A DNA stretch of 6,870 nucleotides from NCBI GenBank assembly GCA_014380605.1, contig JACMJO010000261.1:1-6870 (forward strand). The letters run 5' to 3'. Both the position numbers and the translations under genes were made by a program. Below the pieces are notes generated by a model. That model searched no databases and had not been told where the DNA came from. It saw only the letters and a program-made list of their open reading frames with translations. Every line of letters starts with the position of its first letter. The stretch's first letter is position 1. This stretch comes from Fimbriimonadaceae bacterium (GTDB taxonomy: Bacteria > Armatimonadota > Fimbriimonadia > Fimbriimonadales > Fimbriimonadaceae). Shown in pieces: positions 1-5,603 of this stretch.

Positions 1-888
1 GAAGCCGTGCTCGAAGGGAACCGAATTCCACGTTGAGTCGCCTTTGGATCGAATTCGCACGAGGTCGCCAAACTGGTTGGGATCCCCGACTAAAAGCGAT
101 CCTTCCGAACCATGAACGATCAATGGAGCCACGTCGCCATGCCAGACATCGAAGCTTTGGACAACCATTCCAATTGATCCAGACGCGAACTCGATGGACC
201 CTGTGATGTGGGTGGGAGTCTCGACCTCGATAACGGCCCCGTTCTTGGGCTGGCTTGTGATGGTGCGCGTTGGGAAAGTGGCCCTGGAGATACCGGCAAC
301 GCGCTTGATGCTCCCCATCAGATTGACGAGCGCGGTGATGTAGTAGGGGCCCATGTCAAGCATTGGACCACCACCCTGGTGATAGTAAAACTCCGGCGAT
401 GGGTGCCAACTTTCGTGGCCGTGGCATTGCATGTGGGCCTCGCATGCGATCGGCTCGCCGATCGCGCCCTCGTCGATCAGCTTGCGGCAGGTTTGGATTC
501 CCGCTCCCATGAACGTGTCCGGAGCGCAACCGACTCGAACGCCTTTCGACATGGCTTTCTCGATCAACTGCTTGCCATCATCGAACGAGATCGTCAAAGG
601 CTTTTCATTGTAGACATGCTTTCCTGCCTCAACTGCCGCAAGCGCCACGCTTGCATGGGCGTTTGGGATGGTTAGGTTGAGGATGAGATCCACTTCTGAG
701 TGCGTCAGTAGCTCTTTGGTTGAAAGGGCGTAAGGCACTGCATACTTGGCGGCCGCTTCCTGGGCACGGGCCATGTCTAAGTCGCTGCAAGCAATGACTT
801 GGGTCGACTTGTACTTGCCCAGGTTCTGAAAATAGATGCCGCTAATGTTGCCGCAGCCAACGATACCGACGCGTAGGGGAGATGCCAT
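1..888 (-). CDS. Gfo/Idh/MocA family NAD(P)-dependent oxidoreductase (partial, C-terminus beyond the window)
   Basis: The first 296 residues of a sugar-type dehydrogenase are present; the reading frame is open to the window edge. The N-terminal Rossmann fold begins with VGIVGCGNIS (residues 7-16), the dinucleotide-binding loop, and the conserved EKP motif lies at 95-97 (Lys96 is the family's catalytic lysine). The C-terminal substrate-binding domain opens with GGGPMLDMGPYYITAL (172-187). In many members a histidine follows the Asp of this motif by four residues; here it is Tyr182, as in some subfamilies. The substrate (a sugar, inositol or similar) cannot be inferred. Start: ATG at 886-888 gives the family N-terminus. 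AAGGAG (902-907) lies 13 nt upstream, rather far; a better-spaced ATG at 890-892 is out of frame and stops after 16 codons. The protein is cytoplasmic, as no signal peptide is visible. It is divergent from the pilin-like gene at 1084. Confidence 0.93.
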   Translation of the reverse strand, partial: MASPLRVGIVGCGNISGIYFQNLGKYKSTQVIACSDLDMARAQEAAAKYAVPYALSTKELLTHSEVDLILNLTIPNAHASVALAAVEAGKHVYNEKPLTISFDDGKQLIEKAMSKGVRVGCAPDTFMGAGIQTCRKLIDEGAIGEPIACEAHMQCHGHESWHPSPEFYYHQGGGPMLDMGPYYITALVNLMGSIKRVAGISRATFPTRTITSQPKNGAVIEVETPTHITGSIEFASGSIGMVVQSFDVWHGDVAPLIVHGSEGSLLVGDPNQFGDLVRIRSKGDSTWNSVPFEHGF

Positions 889-943
889 TCATAGAAGGTT
901 ACTCCTTCGGAAACCGCGTAAATCCATGGTTTGATGCGGCATG

Positions 944-986
944 GAACAATATTTATTGCACAAACCGTCCAATTTAGTGAACAATA
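944..986. repeat. Direct repeat of GAACAATA, possible operator half-sites
   Basis: The octamer GAACAATA occurs at 944-951 and again at 979-986, 35 bp apart. The first copy overlaps a short palindrome, CAATA-TT-TATTG (947-958). Position between two divergent genes would suit a regulator-binding site, but two octamers in an AT-rich stretch can arise by chance. Confidence 0.25.
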
Positions 987-1002
987 GCCTTGTTCTTGTT
1001 TT

Positions 1003-1037
1003 CTTCACACTTGCCCATGCAAGGGCCATATGTGAAG
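1003..1037 (+). other. Leader hairpin upstream of the first pilin-like gene
   Basis: CTTCACA (1003-1009) pairs perfectly with TGTGAAG (1031-1037). Immediately inside, CTTGC (1010-1014) pairs with GCAAG (1019-1023) around a CCAT loop. The two helices stack continuously on the 5' side, while seven unpaired bases (1024-1030) bulge on the 3' side. The structure ends 36 nt before the Shine-Dalgarno GGAGG, and no T-run follows, so it is not a standard terminator. It could stabilise the mRNA or be a regulatory fold if transcription starts upstream of it. It matches no riboswitch class known to me. Confidence 0.4.
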
Positions 1038-1083
1038 TTGCTATCGCCGACTACAAATTCCATTGTTATCGTCGGAGGTTCCT

Positions 1084-1902
1084 ATGGCTCGAAATCGAGC
1101 TTTTACATTAATCGAGTTGCTGGTGGTTATTGCCATCATCGCAATTCTCGCCGCTATTCTTTTTCCCGTCTTTGCTCAAGCAAAGGACGCCGCGAAAAAG
1201 ACCGCTAGCCTTTCCAACATTAAGCAGGTTGGGCTCGCAAACATCATGTACGCAGGCGACTACGACGACGTAGTGCCAATTGCAATTACCTATGCGCCGG
1301 TGTATCAGACCTGGTCGAAAAACACCAATCCCTATCGTAAAAACTGGCAGATGATGTGGAGTCCTGCCGGCGGCCCTCATCTCATCGCCGCCTGGGTTGG
1401 CCCGGGCACCGATTGGGAAGAGAACTGGCAATATTTCGTCCAGTACGGCTTGAATGCAAGCTACTTGAACTGGGCAGATGGGACATGCTCCAACATCCAG
1501 ATAGCGGGCAACGCTTTCGGACCGCCCGTCAGCATGACAATGCCTGCTGCTCCTGCGGAAACTGTGATGTTAACAGAAACCGGTCAAGACTCGCCTGACG
1601 ACAACGTCGGAACAGTCATCGTTTACCCGCCTGGTGCAAACCTCTCACCTGATGTTTGTACTTATGGAGATTGGGGCCCAAGCCCTGGACTCTACTATTC
1701 GCTTACCGGCAGTACGATGAAGACGAAGCAAGGCTTCTTCCGACCTCGACATGCAGGCGGTGGAGGGGTGACGTTTACGGACGGGCATAGCAAATATCTG
1801 AAGTCAGGCGCACTGGCCGCGGGAACCGACTGGACTATCAACCAAGCTTACGGAACCGCCCTGATCACTGATCGATCCAAATACATTTGGGACCTTCAGT
1901 GA
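1084..1902 (+). CDS. Prepilin-type N-terminal cleavage/methylation domain protein, H-X9-DG family
   Basis: A 272-residue secreted pseudopilin-like protein. The leader MARNRA is followed by FTLIELLVVIAII, a prepilin peptidase site with Glu at mature +5 and one long hydrophobic helix (residues 7-33). Residue -1 is Ala rather than the usual Gly. After a conserved linker (KKTASLSNIKQVG, 38-50) comes a globular domain with two cysteines (135, 192). The H-X9-DG signature is H223 to D233-G234 (HAGGGGVTFTDG). The family is expanded in Armatimonadota and Planctomycetes; processing by a type IV pilin or type II secretion-like apparatus is known in principle, but member roles are mostly unknown. Start: ATG at 1084 has GGAGG five bases upstream (1074-1078); an in-frame TTG at 1063 would contain that ribosome site inside the gene, so it was rejected. 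The stop overlaps the lipoprotein gene. Confidence 0.93.
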   Translation: MARNRAFTLIELLVVIAIIAILAAILFPVFAQAKDAAKKTASLSNIKQVGLANIMYAGDYDDVVPIAITYAPVYQTWSKNTNPYRKNWQMMWSPAGGPHLIAAWVGPGTDWEENWQYFVQYGLNASYLNWADGTCSNIQIAGNAFGPPVSMTMPAAPAETVMLTETGQDSPDDNVGTVIVYPPGANLSPDVCTYGDWGPSPGLYYSLTGSTMKTKQGFFRPRHAGGGGVTFTDGHSKYLKSGALAAGTDWTINQAYGTALITDRSKYIWDLQ

Positions 1903-2096
1903 GACGGCTAGGCTTGATCCTTGTAGCGATGTTGTCTCTTGGCGTTCTTGGATGCTCAGGGGGCAGTACACAGGATAAGGCCCTTGAAACGGCCGCGCCG
2001 CCGCCTGGCCCGAACGCGGACCTCAATCCCCCAACCAAGACGACAAAGGCCCCGACTCCACCCGCAATGGGTGGAGGTGGACCAGCGTCCAAATGA
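1899..2096 (+). CDS. Small proline-rich lipoprotein, translationally coupled to the pilin-like gene
   Basis: A 65-residue protein. Two arginines and a hydrophobic helix (residues 4-18) lead to LGVLGC, a lipobox with Cys19 as the lipidation site; Ser at +2 would suggest outer-membrane sorting by the E. coli rule. The mature 47 residues are low-complexity, rich in Pro, Ala, Thr and Gly (for example APPPGP and APTPPAMGGGG), with no fold recognisable. Start: GTG at 1899-1901 overlaps the upstream TGA (1900-1902), a classic coupling arrangement, and places the arginines next to the helix. A TTG at 1887 in the same frame is less natural. No function is known; its pairing with the pseudopilin-like gene suggests they act together at the envelope. 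Codon phase and signal peptide make it a convincing small gene. Confidence 0.78.
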   Translation: MRRLGLILVAMLSLGVLGCSGGSTQDKALETAAPPPGPNADLNPPTKTTKAPTPPAMGGGGPASK

Positions 2097-2099
2097 ACC

Positions 2100-2123
2100 A
2101 GGCTTCCCCTGTCGGGGAAGCCT
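2100..2123. terminator. Hairpin between convergent genes, probable bidirectional terminator
   Basis: AGGCTTCCCC (2100-2109) and GGGGAAGCCT (2114-2123) form a perfect 10-bp stem closed by a TGTC tetraloop. It begins three bases after the lipoprotein stop and lies 15 bases past the end of the convergent aminotransferase, where a shared terminator is expected. On the plus side it is followed by CCCTTAAT and on the minus side by GGTTCATTT, so neither direction has a strong T-run. The stem could act with Rho or as an mRNA 3'-end stabiliser. Confidence 0.7.
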
Positions 2124-2138
2124 CCCTTAATATCCTCG

Positions 2139-3488
2139 TTATCCCTTGATCATTCGAAGGGCCCCATCAAGTAATCCGATGAACTCAGCGATCTCCGCGC
2201 CGGTTACACTCAGGTTTGGCCTGGTCCGGATCGTTCTGCTCCCCGCGCCCAGCAACAGCAACCCAAACTCATCGCGGGCTACTCGAATCAAGTCTGCTTT
2301 TCGTTCGGGCGTATCCAAAGAGAACCCCTGATACAGCCCAAGCCCCCGGACGTTCGTGGTCATTGGTCTGTATTTTTCAACCAATGCGTGTAAGCCCATG
2401 GACAGCGCCTCGCCATTGTCGGCGGCCTTTTGGATGAGTCCTTCCTCTTCCACAAGCTCAACCTCGCGCACCACCCTCACCATATCTGCCAGAGTGCCGC
2501 CCCAAGTGGAATCCAGGACGCCTACGTCTTCAAGAGGCTCCTGCATGTAAACAACGCCGCAGCCAAACTTCTTGCCCGCCGCGATCACCATCGGCGCATG
2601 GGGCAAATCGAAGTGGTCGATCGCCCACATTTTGCCAGTAGCCCCGAGCCCCGTCTGGACTTCGTCGAACGCCAGATAGACGTAGTACTTCTCCGCAAGC
2701 TCGCTTAGGCCCTGGAAGAACTCCTTTACCGCTACCCGATGGCCGCCGGCTCCCTGAATGGGCTCGACGATGATGCCAACGATCTCGTCCGACATCTGCG
2801 ACAGCACCGACTCGACCTGCTCAAGGGCCCTGAGAGCGTTCCTCAAATTTTCCGCGTAAGTGTCCTCGCTTGCATAGGAAGGAAATGGCAACTTGATGTT
2901 GCCAGTCGAGGTCAAACCATGGAAATCCCTGGTCGCGACCGGGTCCGTAGTCTGAGTCACTCCAAGCGCAAACACCGTTCGGCCATGAAATGCCTTATCG
3001 AAGTAAAGAAACTTTCGGTGGGAGGCCAGTTTGCCTTGGGCAATCTTCTTCTGGTTGAACTTGGCAACCAGATATTTCATCATGTTCTCGACCGCTTCCG
3101 CCCCCGAGTTCACGGCATAGACCTCCATCGACCCTTTCGCTCGCATGATCTCAGGTCCAAGGCGATGGAGCATTCGGTAGTAGGCCAGGCATTCCTTGGT
3201 GAGAAAGTCTGGATTGGCGACCTTGTTGTTCGCCGCCAGAACTAATCGCTTGAAATACGAGGGCTCATACAATCCAGGGTGGTTATGCCCGATCAGCTTC
3301 GAACCGTAGTAGCCCGCCCAATCGAACAGCCGTTGCCCATCCACAGTCTCAAGCCACATGCCATCGCACTTCTCCAAATCCAAAACAAACGGGTACGGAG
3401 TGGCGATCACATACGCGCTCAGTTCATCAAGCATCTGCGCGGAGATCGGACCGGGGAATTGGGTTTGGGTTGGCATGACGGTGGGCAT
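2139..3488 (-). CDS. lat: L-lysine 6-transaminase (class III PLP-dependent aminotransferase)
   Basis: A 449-residue fold-type I aminotransferase, close to the usual length of lysine 6-transaminases (Mycobacterium Rv3290c type). These move the epsilon-amino group of lysine to 2-oxoglutarate, giving aminoadipate semialdehyde, which cyclises to piperideine-6-carboxylate, and glutamate. Visible motifs: VNSGAEAVE (126-134), FHGR (167-170, ring stacking), EPIQGAGG (242-249; the Glu is the substrate-gating residue in the family), FDEVQTG (274-280; Asp275 holds the pyridine nitrogen), AGKKFGCGV (304-312; Lys306 is the likely Schiff-base lysine), STWGGT (327-332; phosphate contact) and RTRP (421-424; carboxylate-binding arginine). 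The CGV and STWGG..DMVR patterns favour lysine 6-transaminase over ornithine or GABA aminotransferases. Start: ATG 3488 has GAGGA eight bases upstream. It follows the second pilin-like gene by 66 bp on the same strand. Assay would be needed to fix the substrate. Confidence 0.88.
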   Translation of the reverse strand: MPTVMPTQTQFPGPISAQMLDELSAYVIATPYPFVLDLEKCDGMWLETVDGQRLFDWAGYYGSKLIGHNHPGLYEPSYFKRLVLAANNKVANPDFLTKECLAYYRMLHRLGPEIMRAKGSMEVYAVNSGAEAVENMMKYLVAKFNQKKIAQGKLASHRKFLYFDKAFHGRTVFALGVTQTTDPVATRDFHGLTSTGNIKLPFPSYASEDTYAENLRNALRALEQVESVLSQMSDEIVGIIVEPIQGAGGHRVAVKEFFQGLSELAEKYYVYLAFDEVQTGLGATGKMWAIDHFDLPHAPMVIAAGKKFGCGVVYMQEPLEDVGVLDSTWGGTLADMVRVVREVELVEEEGLIQKAADNGEALSMGLHALVEKYRPMTTNVRGLGLYQGFSLDTPERKADLIRVARDEFGLLLLGAGSRTIRTRPNLSVTGAEIAEFIGLLDGALRMIKG

Positions 3489-3493
3489 AGAGA

Positions 3494-3532
3494 AAGTCCT
3501 CGGGAACCTAAATTATGGCTCTCAGAGGACTT
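3494..3532 (-). promoter_or_regulatory. Inverted repeat covering the aminotransferase ribosome-binding site
   Basis: AAGTCCTC (3494-3501) and GAGGACTT (3525-3532) form a perfect 8-bp inverted repeat with a 23-bp spacer. On the minus-strand mRNA the 3' arm GAGGACTT contains the Shine-Dalgarno GAGGA of the aminotransferase, so the fold would hide the ribosome site if transcription comes from upstream. Alternatively it is a DNA operator: TTGTCA (3532-3537) and CATAAT (3512-3517) resemble -35 and -10 boxes, but their 14-bp spacing is too short to be convincing. Confidence 0.4.
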
Positions 3533-3554
3533 GACAAGGCGGGACGGTCCCAGT

Positions 3555-4346
<792 letters not shown>

Positions 4347-4478
4347 ACAACCTCCCACATGTCCCGCAAACGGGACGGACGGGTGAGGCCATCGGGTCTT
4401 GAGAAGAGGAGAGGTTCGAGCCCAAAGTGGTCTCAAGCCTGACCACCTATGCTCGTAGGCGACGACGTCACGTAACGC
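4347..4478 (-). promoter_or_regulatory. Structured leader between the riboswitch and the pilin-like gene, probable expression platform
   Basis: This 132-nt stretch joins the aptamer to the GTG start. Three stems can form on the minus-strand RNA. GTCCCG/CGGGAC (4361-4366 with 4371-4376, four-base loop) sits five bases ahead of GGGAGG (4351-4356). GTGGTC/GACCAC spans 4427-4432 with 4441-4446. CTTGAGA/TCTCAAG spans 4398-4404 with 4431-4437. The last two share bases 4431-4432 and cannot both form. The same 4398-4404 arm reads UCUCA on the RNA, complementary to five bases of the riboswitch L5 loop. No U-run follows any stem, so control of translation is more likely than intrinsic termination. The switching model is inference. 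Confidence 0.4.
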
Positions 4479-4660
4479 TCACAGAGCGGGCATTCGGACT
4501 TATCGGAATTGCTGGATTGTTAGATTGCTGAATTGCTCGAATGAATCAAGCAATCTAGCAATCGAAAATCAAGCATTTCGCATCACCGTTGCGGCACAGC
4601 GCCGGAATCTCACCGGACTTTCCCCGTCTTTCAGCCAATCACGATGGTCGACCTCTGCGA
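4479..4660 (-). promoter_or_regulatory. Cobalamin (vitamin B12) riboswitch aptamer
   Basis: Read on the minus strand, the conserved cobalamin core is present in order. GGGGAAAGTCCGG leads into P5, CCGG-TGAGATT-CCGG (4602-4616), whose loop fits the family pattern TGnRAnT. Next come CTGTGCCGCAACGGTGA (roughly 4584-4600) and, after a variable arm, AAGTCCGAATGCCCG (4487-4501), matching the family's 3' box. The ends close as P1: TCGCAGAG (4653-4660) pairs over 8 bp with CTCTGTGA (4479-4486), including one G-U. The usual peripheral box with GCCACTG and GGGAAGG is absent; the core and the AGTCCGAATGCC segment resemble the shorter class II aptamers, so the preferred cobalamin form cannot be called. 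Such elements normally repress on B12 binding. The next gene downstream is the prepilin-type gene at 4346, possibly with the lysine aminotransferase behind it. The call rests on memory of the consensus, not a covariance-model search. Confidence 0.87.
4507..4563. repeat. Palindromic array of 8-bp AT-rich repeats inside the riboswitch variable arm
   Basis: Successive near-copies of ATTGCTGG run in one orientation (ATTGCTGG, ATTGTTAG, ATTGCTGA, ATTGCTCG), then in the opposite one (AAGCAATC, TAGCAATC). They fold back: GATTGTTAGATTGCT (4515-4529) pairs with AGCAATCTAGCAATC (4549-4563) at 14 of 15 positions. The odd position is G-U on a plus transcript and C-A on the minus transcript. The loop is 19 nt. 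The array lies wholly between conserved riboswitch segments, where the variable peripheral arm is expected. It is AT-rich compared with its surroundings. Confidence 0.75.
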
Positions 4661-4668
4661 TTGCAGAA

Positions 4669-4677
4669 AGTTTAGCA
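4669..4677 (-). promoter_or_regulatory. Candidate extended -10 promoter for the riboswitch transcript
   Basis: On the minus strand TGCTAAACT reads as an extended -10 (TGn followed by TAAACT, four of six consensus bases). A start about seven bases downstream would fall near 4662, just before the P1 5' strand at 4660, as expected for a riboswitch at the head of its transcript. No good -35 hexamer is seen at the normal spacing. Support is mainly positional. Confidence 0.35.
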
Positions 4678-4761
4678 GGGATTTGCGAGGTAGCTCACGT
4701 GCAATGAATCAAATAGAGGAGCTTTACCGAGGCGCCATTCTCTCAGAACTCCTGATATTCC

Positions 4762-4830
4762 CTTTGTGCCTTCGTAAGTTGGTGGTTAAGATTCACCAGA
4801 CCGAGAGAGAATCTCCACAAAGACACAAAG
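4762..4830. repeat. Imperfect inverted repeat (REP or MITE-remnant-like) downstream of the amidase gene
   Basis: CTTTGTGCCTT (4762-4772) and AAGACACAAAG (4820-4830) match as an inverted repeat at 10 of 11 positions. Inside them, AAGATTC (4788-4794) and GAATCTCCAC (4808-4817) extend the symmetry imperfectly. Motifs of the 'CTTTGTGtCTTcGTGG' kind are, from memory, common dispersed repeats in several environmental phyla. It lies 36-105 bases past the amidase stop and could also serve as its 3' terminator, though no T-run is present. The remainder of 4678-4866 shows nothing else recognisable. Confidence 0.5.
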
Positions 4831-4866
4831 TCGAGCATTGCCCTTGACGAAACAGCTCTGATTGGC

Positions 4867-5541
4867 TTATCGACCTACTGCCGCCACAACCGCCAACGCC
4901 AATGCTTCGGCAAACACGTCTTGACCACGTTTGGAAGCAACAAACGCTTCATCCTTGGGATTGGTCAGCACAACCAGTTCAACTAGCACAACCGGCACTT
5001 TTGAAAAAACAGATCCAGTCAGAGCTCCCTGCTTGCCACCAACCGCTGTCTTCAGGTCCGACTTCAAACCGTCGTCGGATAGATATCCCTTCATACCCTC
5101 GGCAAGGGCACTGTGAAACCGAACAGCCACAGGTTTTAGCCTTTTCAGCAGAGCCTGGGAAGGGCCGGTTACGCCTTCGGACTTGCCCTGCTGAGTCGGA
5201 TAATAGCTGGCAAATCCGCTTCCTGCTGCCGCATCGCAATGGAGTCTTAGCATGAAGTCGGCCTTTGCCCGGTTGGCAATTGAAGCTCGCTCTCGATTTC
5301 GAACGAATTGGCCCTTGCTCGACTTCGTAAGAACCACTTTCGCTCCCATTTTCTCAAGCCGAACCTTGACGAGCTGAGCCATATTCCAAGCGACTTCGAG
5401 TTCGGTTAACTTCTTCCCACGGGTGCCCATGCCCACCTCGCTCGGGTGGCCCGGATCGATGCAGATCACTTTCCCCTCCAACTGGGCAACGGTTAGGCCA
5501 GAAACGAGGATCAGACAAAATGTGAGAACGGACCGTAGCAC
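4867..5541 (-). CDS. Secreted N-acetylmuramoyl-L-alanine amidase (Amidase_3 family)
   Basis: A 224-residue zinc amidase that would cut the bond between N-acetylmuramic acid and L-alanine in peptidoglycan. A signal peptide (residues 1 to about 20, ending TVAQ) sends it to the periplasm. Family motifs appear in order: CIDPGH (27-32; His32 is a zinc ligand), ELEVAWNM (47-54; Glu49 a zinc ligand), RLHCDAA (99-105; His101 a zinc ligand, where SIHANA is more usual) and VLVELVVLTNPKDE (185-198; Glu188 the catalytic glutamate). There is no AMIN, SPOR or LysM domain, so this is a minimal catalytic form. Start: GTG at 5539-5541; an in-frame stop lies about 20 bases upstream, so nothing longer is possible. 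No clear Shine-Dalgarno precedes it, which may mean a leaderless or weakly translated message. It is divergent from the ABC exporter. Confidence 0.9.
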   Translation of the reverse strand: MLRSVLTFCLILVSGLTVAQLEGKVICIDPGHPSEVGMGTRGKKLTELEVAWNMAQLVKVRLEKMGAKVVLTKSSKGQFVRNRERASIANRAKADFMLRLHCDAAAGSGFASYYPTQQGKSEGVTGPSQALLKRLKPVAVRFHSALAEGMKGYLSDDGLKSDLKTAVGGKQGALTGSVFSKVPVVLVELVVLTNPKDEAFVASKRGQDVFAEALALAVVAAVGR

Positions 5542-5603
5542 TTTGGCAAGGTACCAGACCTATTCGCATCGGGCGGAGCCAAGGTAGCTTGGAAGTGCCG
5601 AAG
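5542..5603. promoter_or_regulatory. Short divergent intergenic region between amidase and ABC exporter genes
   Basis: Only 62 bp separate two divergent starts, so the promoters must overlap each other or the coding ends. No convincing -35/-10 pair is visible in either direction. On the plus side GGAAG (5591-5595) is a good ribosome site eight bases before ATG 5604; the minus side lacks one. Confidence 0.4.

Larger units (their letters stand above)
889..1083. promoter_or_regulatory. Divergent intergenic region carrying promoters of the oxidoreductase and pilin-like genes
   Basis: This 195-bp non-coding gap separates two divergent genes, so it must hold at least two start signals. The part around 945-1000 is AT-rich. 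A weak plus-strand candidate is TTGCAC (956-961) with AACAAT 18 bp later (980-985). No convincing minus-strand pair was found. Shine-Dalgarno sequences are AAGGAG (902-907, minus) and GGAGG (1074-1078, plus). The promoter positions are guesses; only the region as a whole is well supported. Confidence 0.5.

Noticed and set aside
208..675. Plus-strand open frame of 155 codons
   Set aside because: It lies entirely opposite the oxidoreductase coding strand, which has clear Rossmann and EKP motifs; the plus frame has no recognisable domain.
2739..3245. Plus-strand open frame of 168 codons
   Set aside because: It is antisense to the aminotransferase core, including catalytic motifs; its translation is arginine-rich and unstructured, as shadow frames often are.
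4411..4424. TTCGAGC flanked by G and C runs, resembling a tRNA T-arm
   Set aside because: The flanking bases do not pair as a T-stem on either strand and no acceptor or anticodon arm is visible.
4347..4436. N-terminal extension of the second pilin-like protein to an upstream start
   Set aside because: The added 30 residues precede an already complete prepilin leader, and the GGAGG that serves the GTG at 4346 would be inside the gene.
4525..4847. Two short plus-strand open frames of 60 and 67 codons in the intergenic gap
   Set aside because: They run across the riboswitch and repeats on the opposite strand, lack good ribosome sites and resemble no protein.
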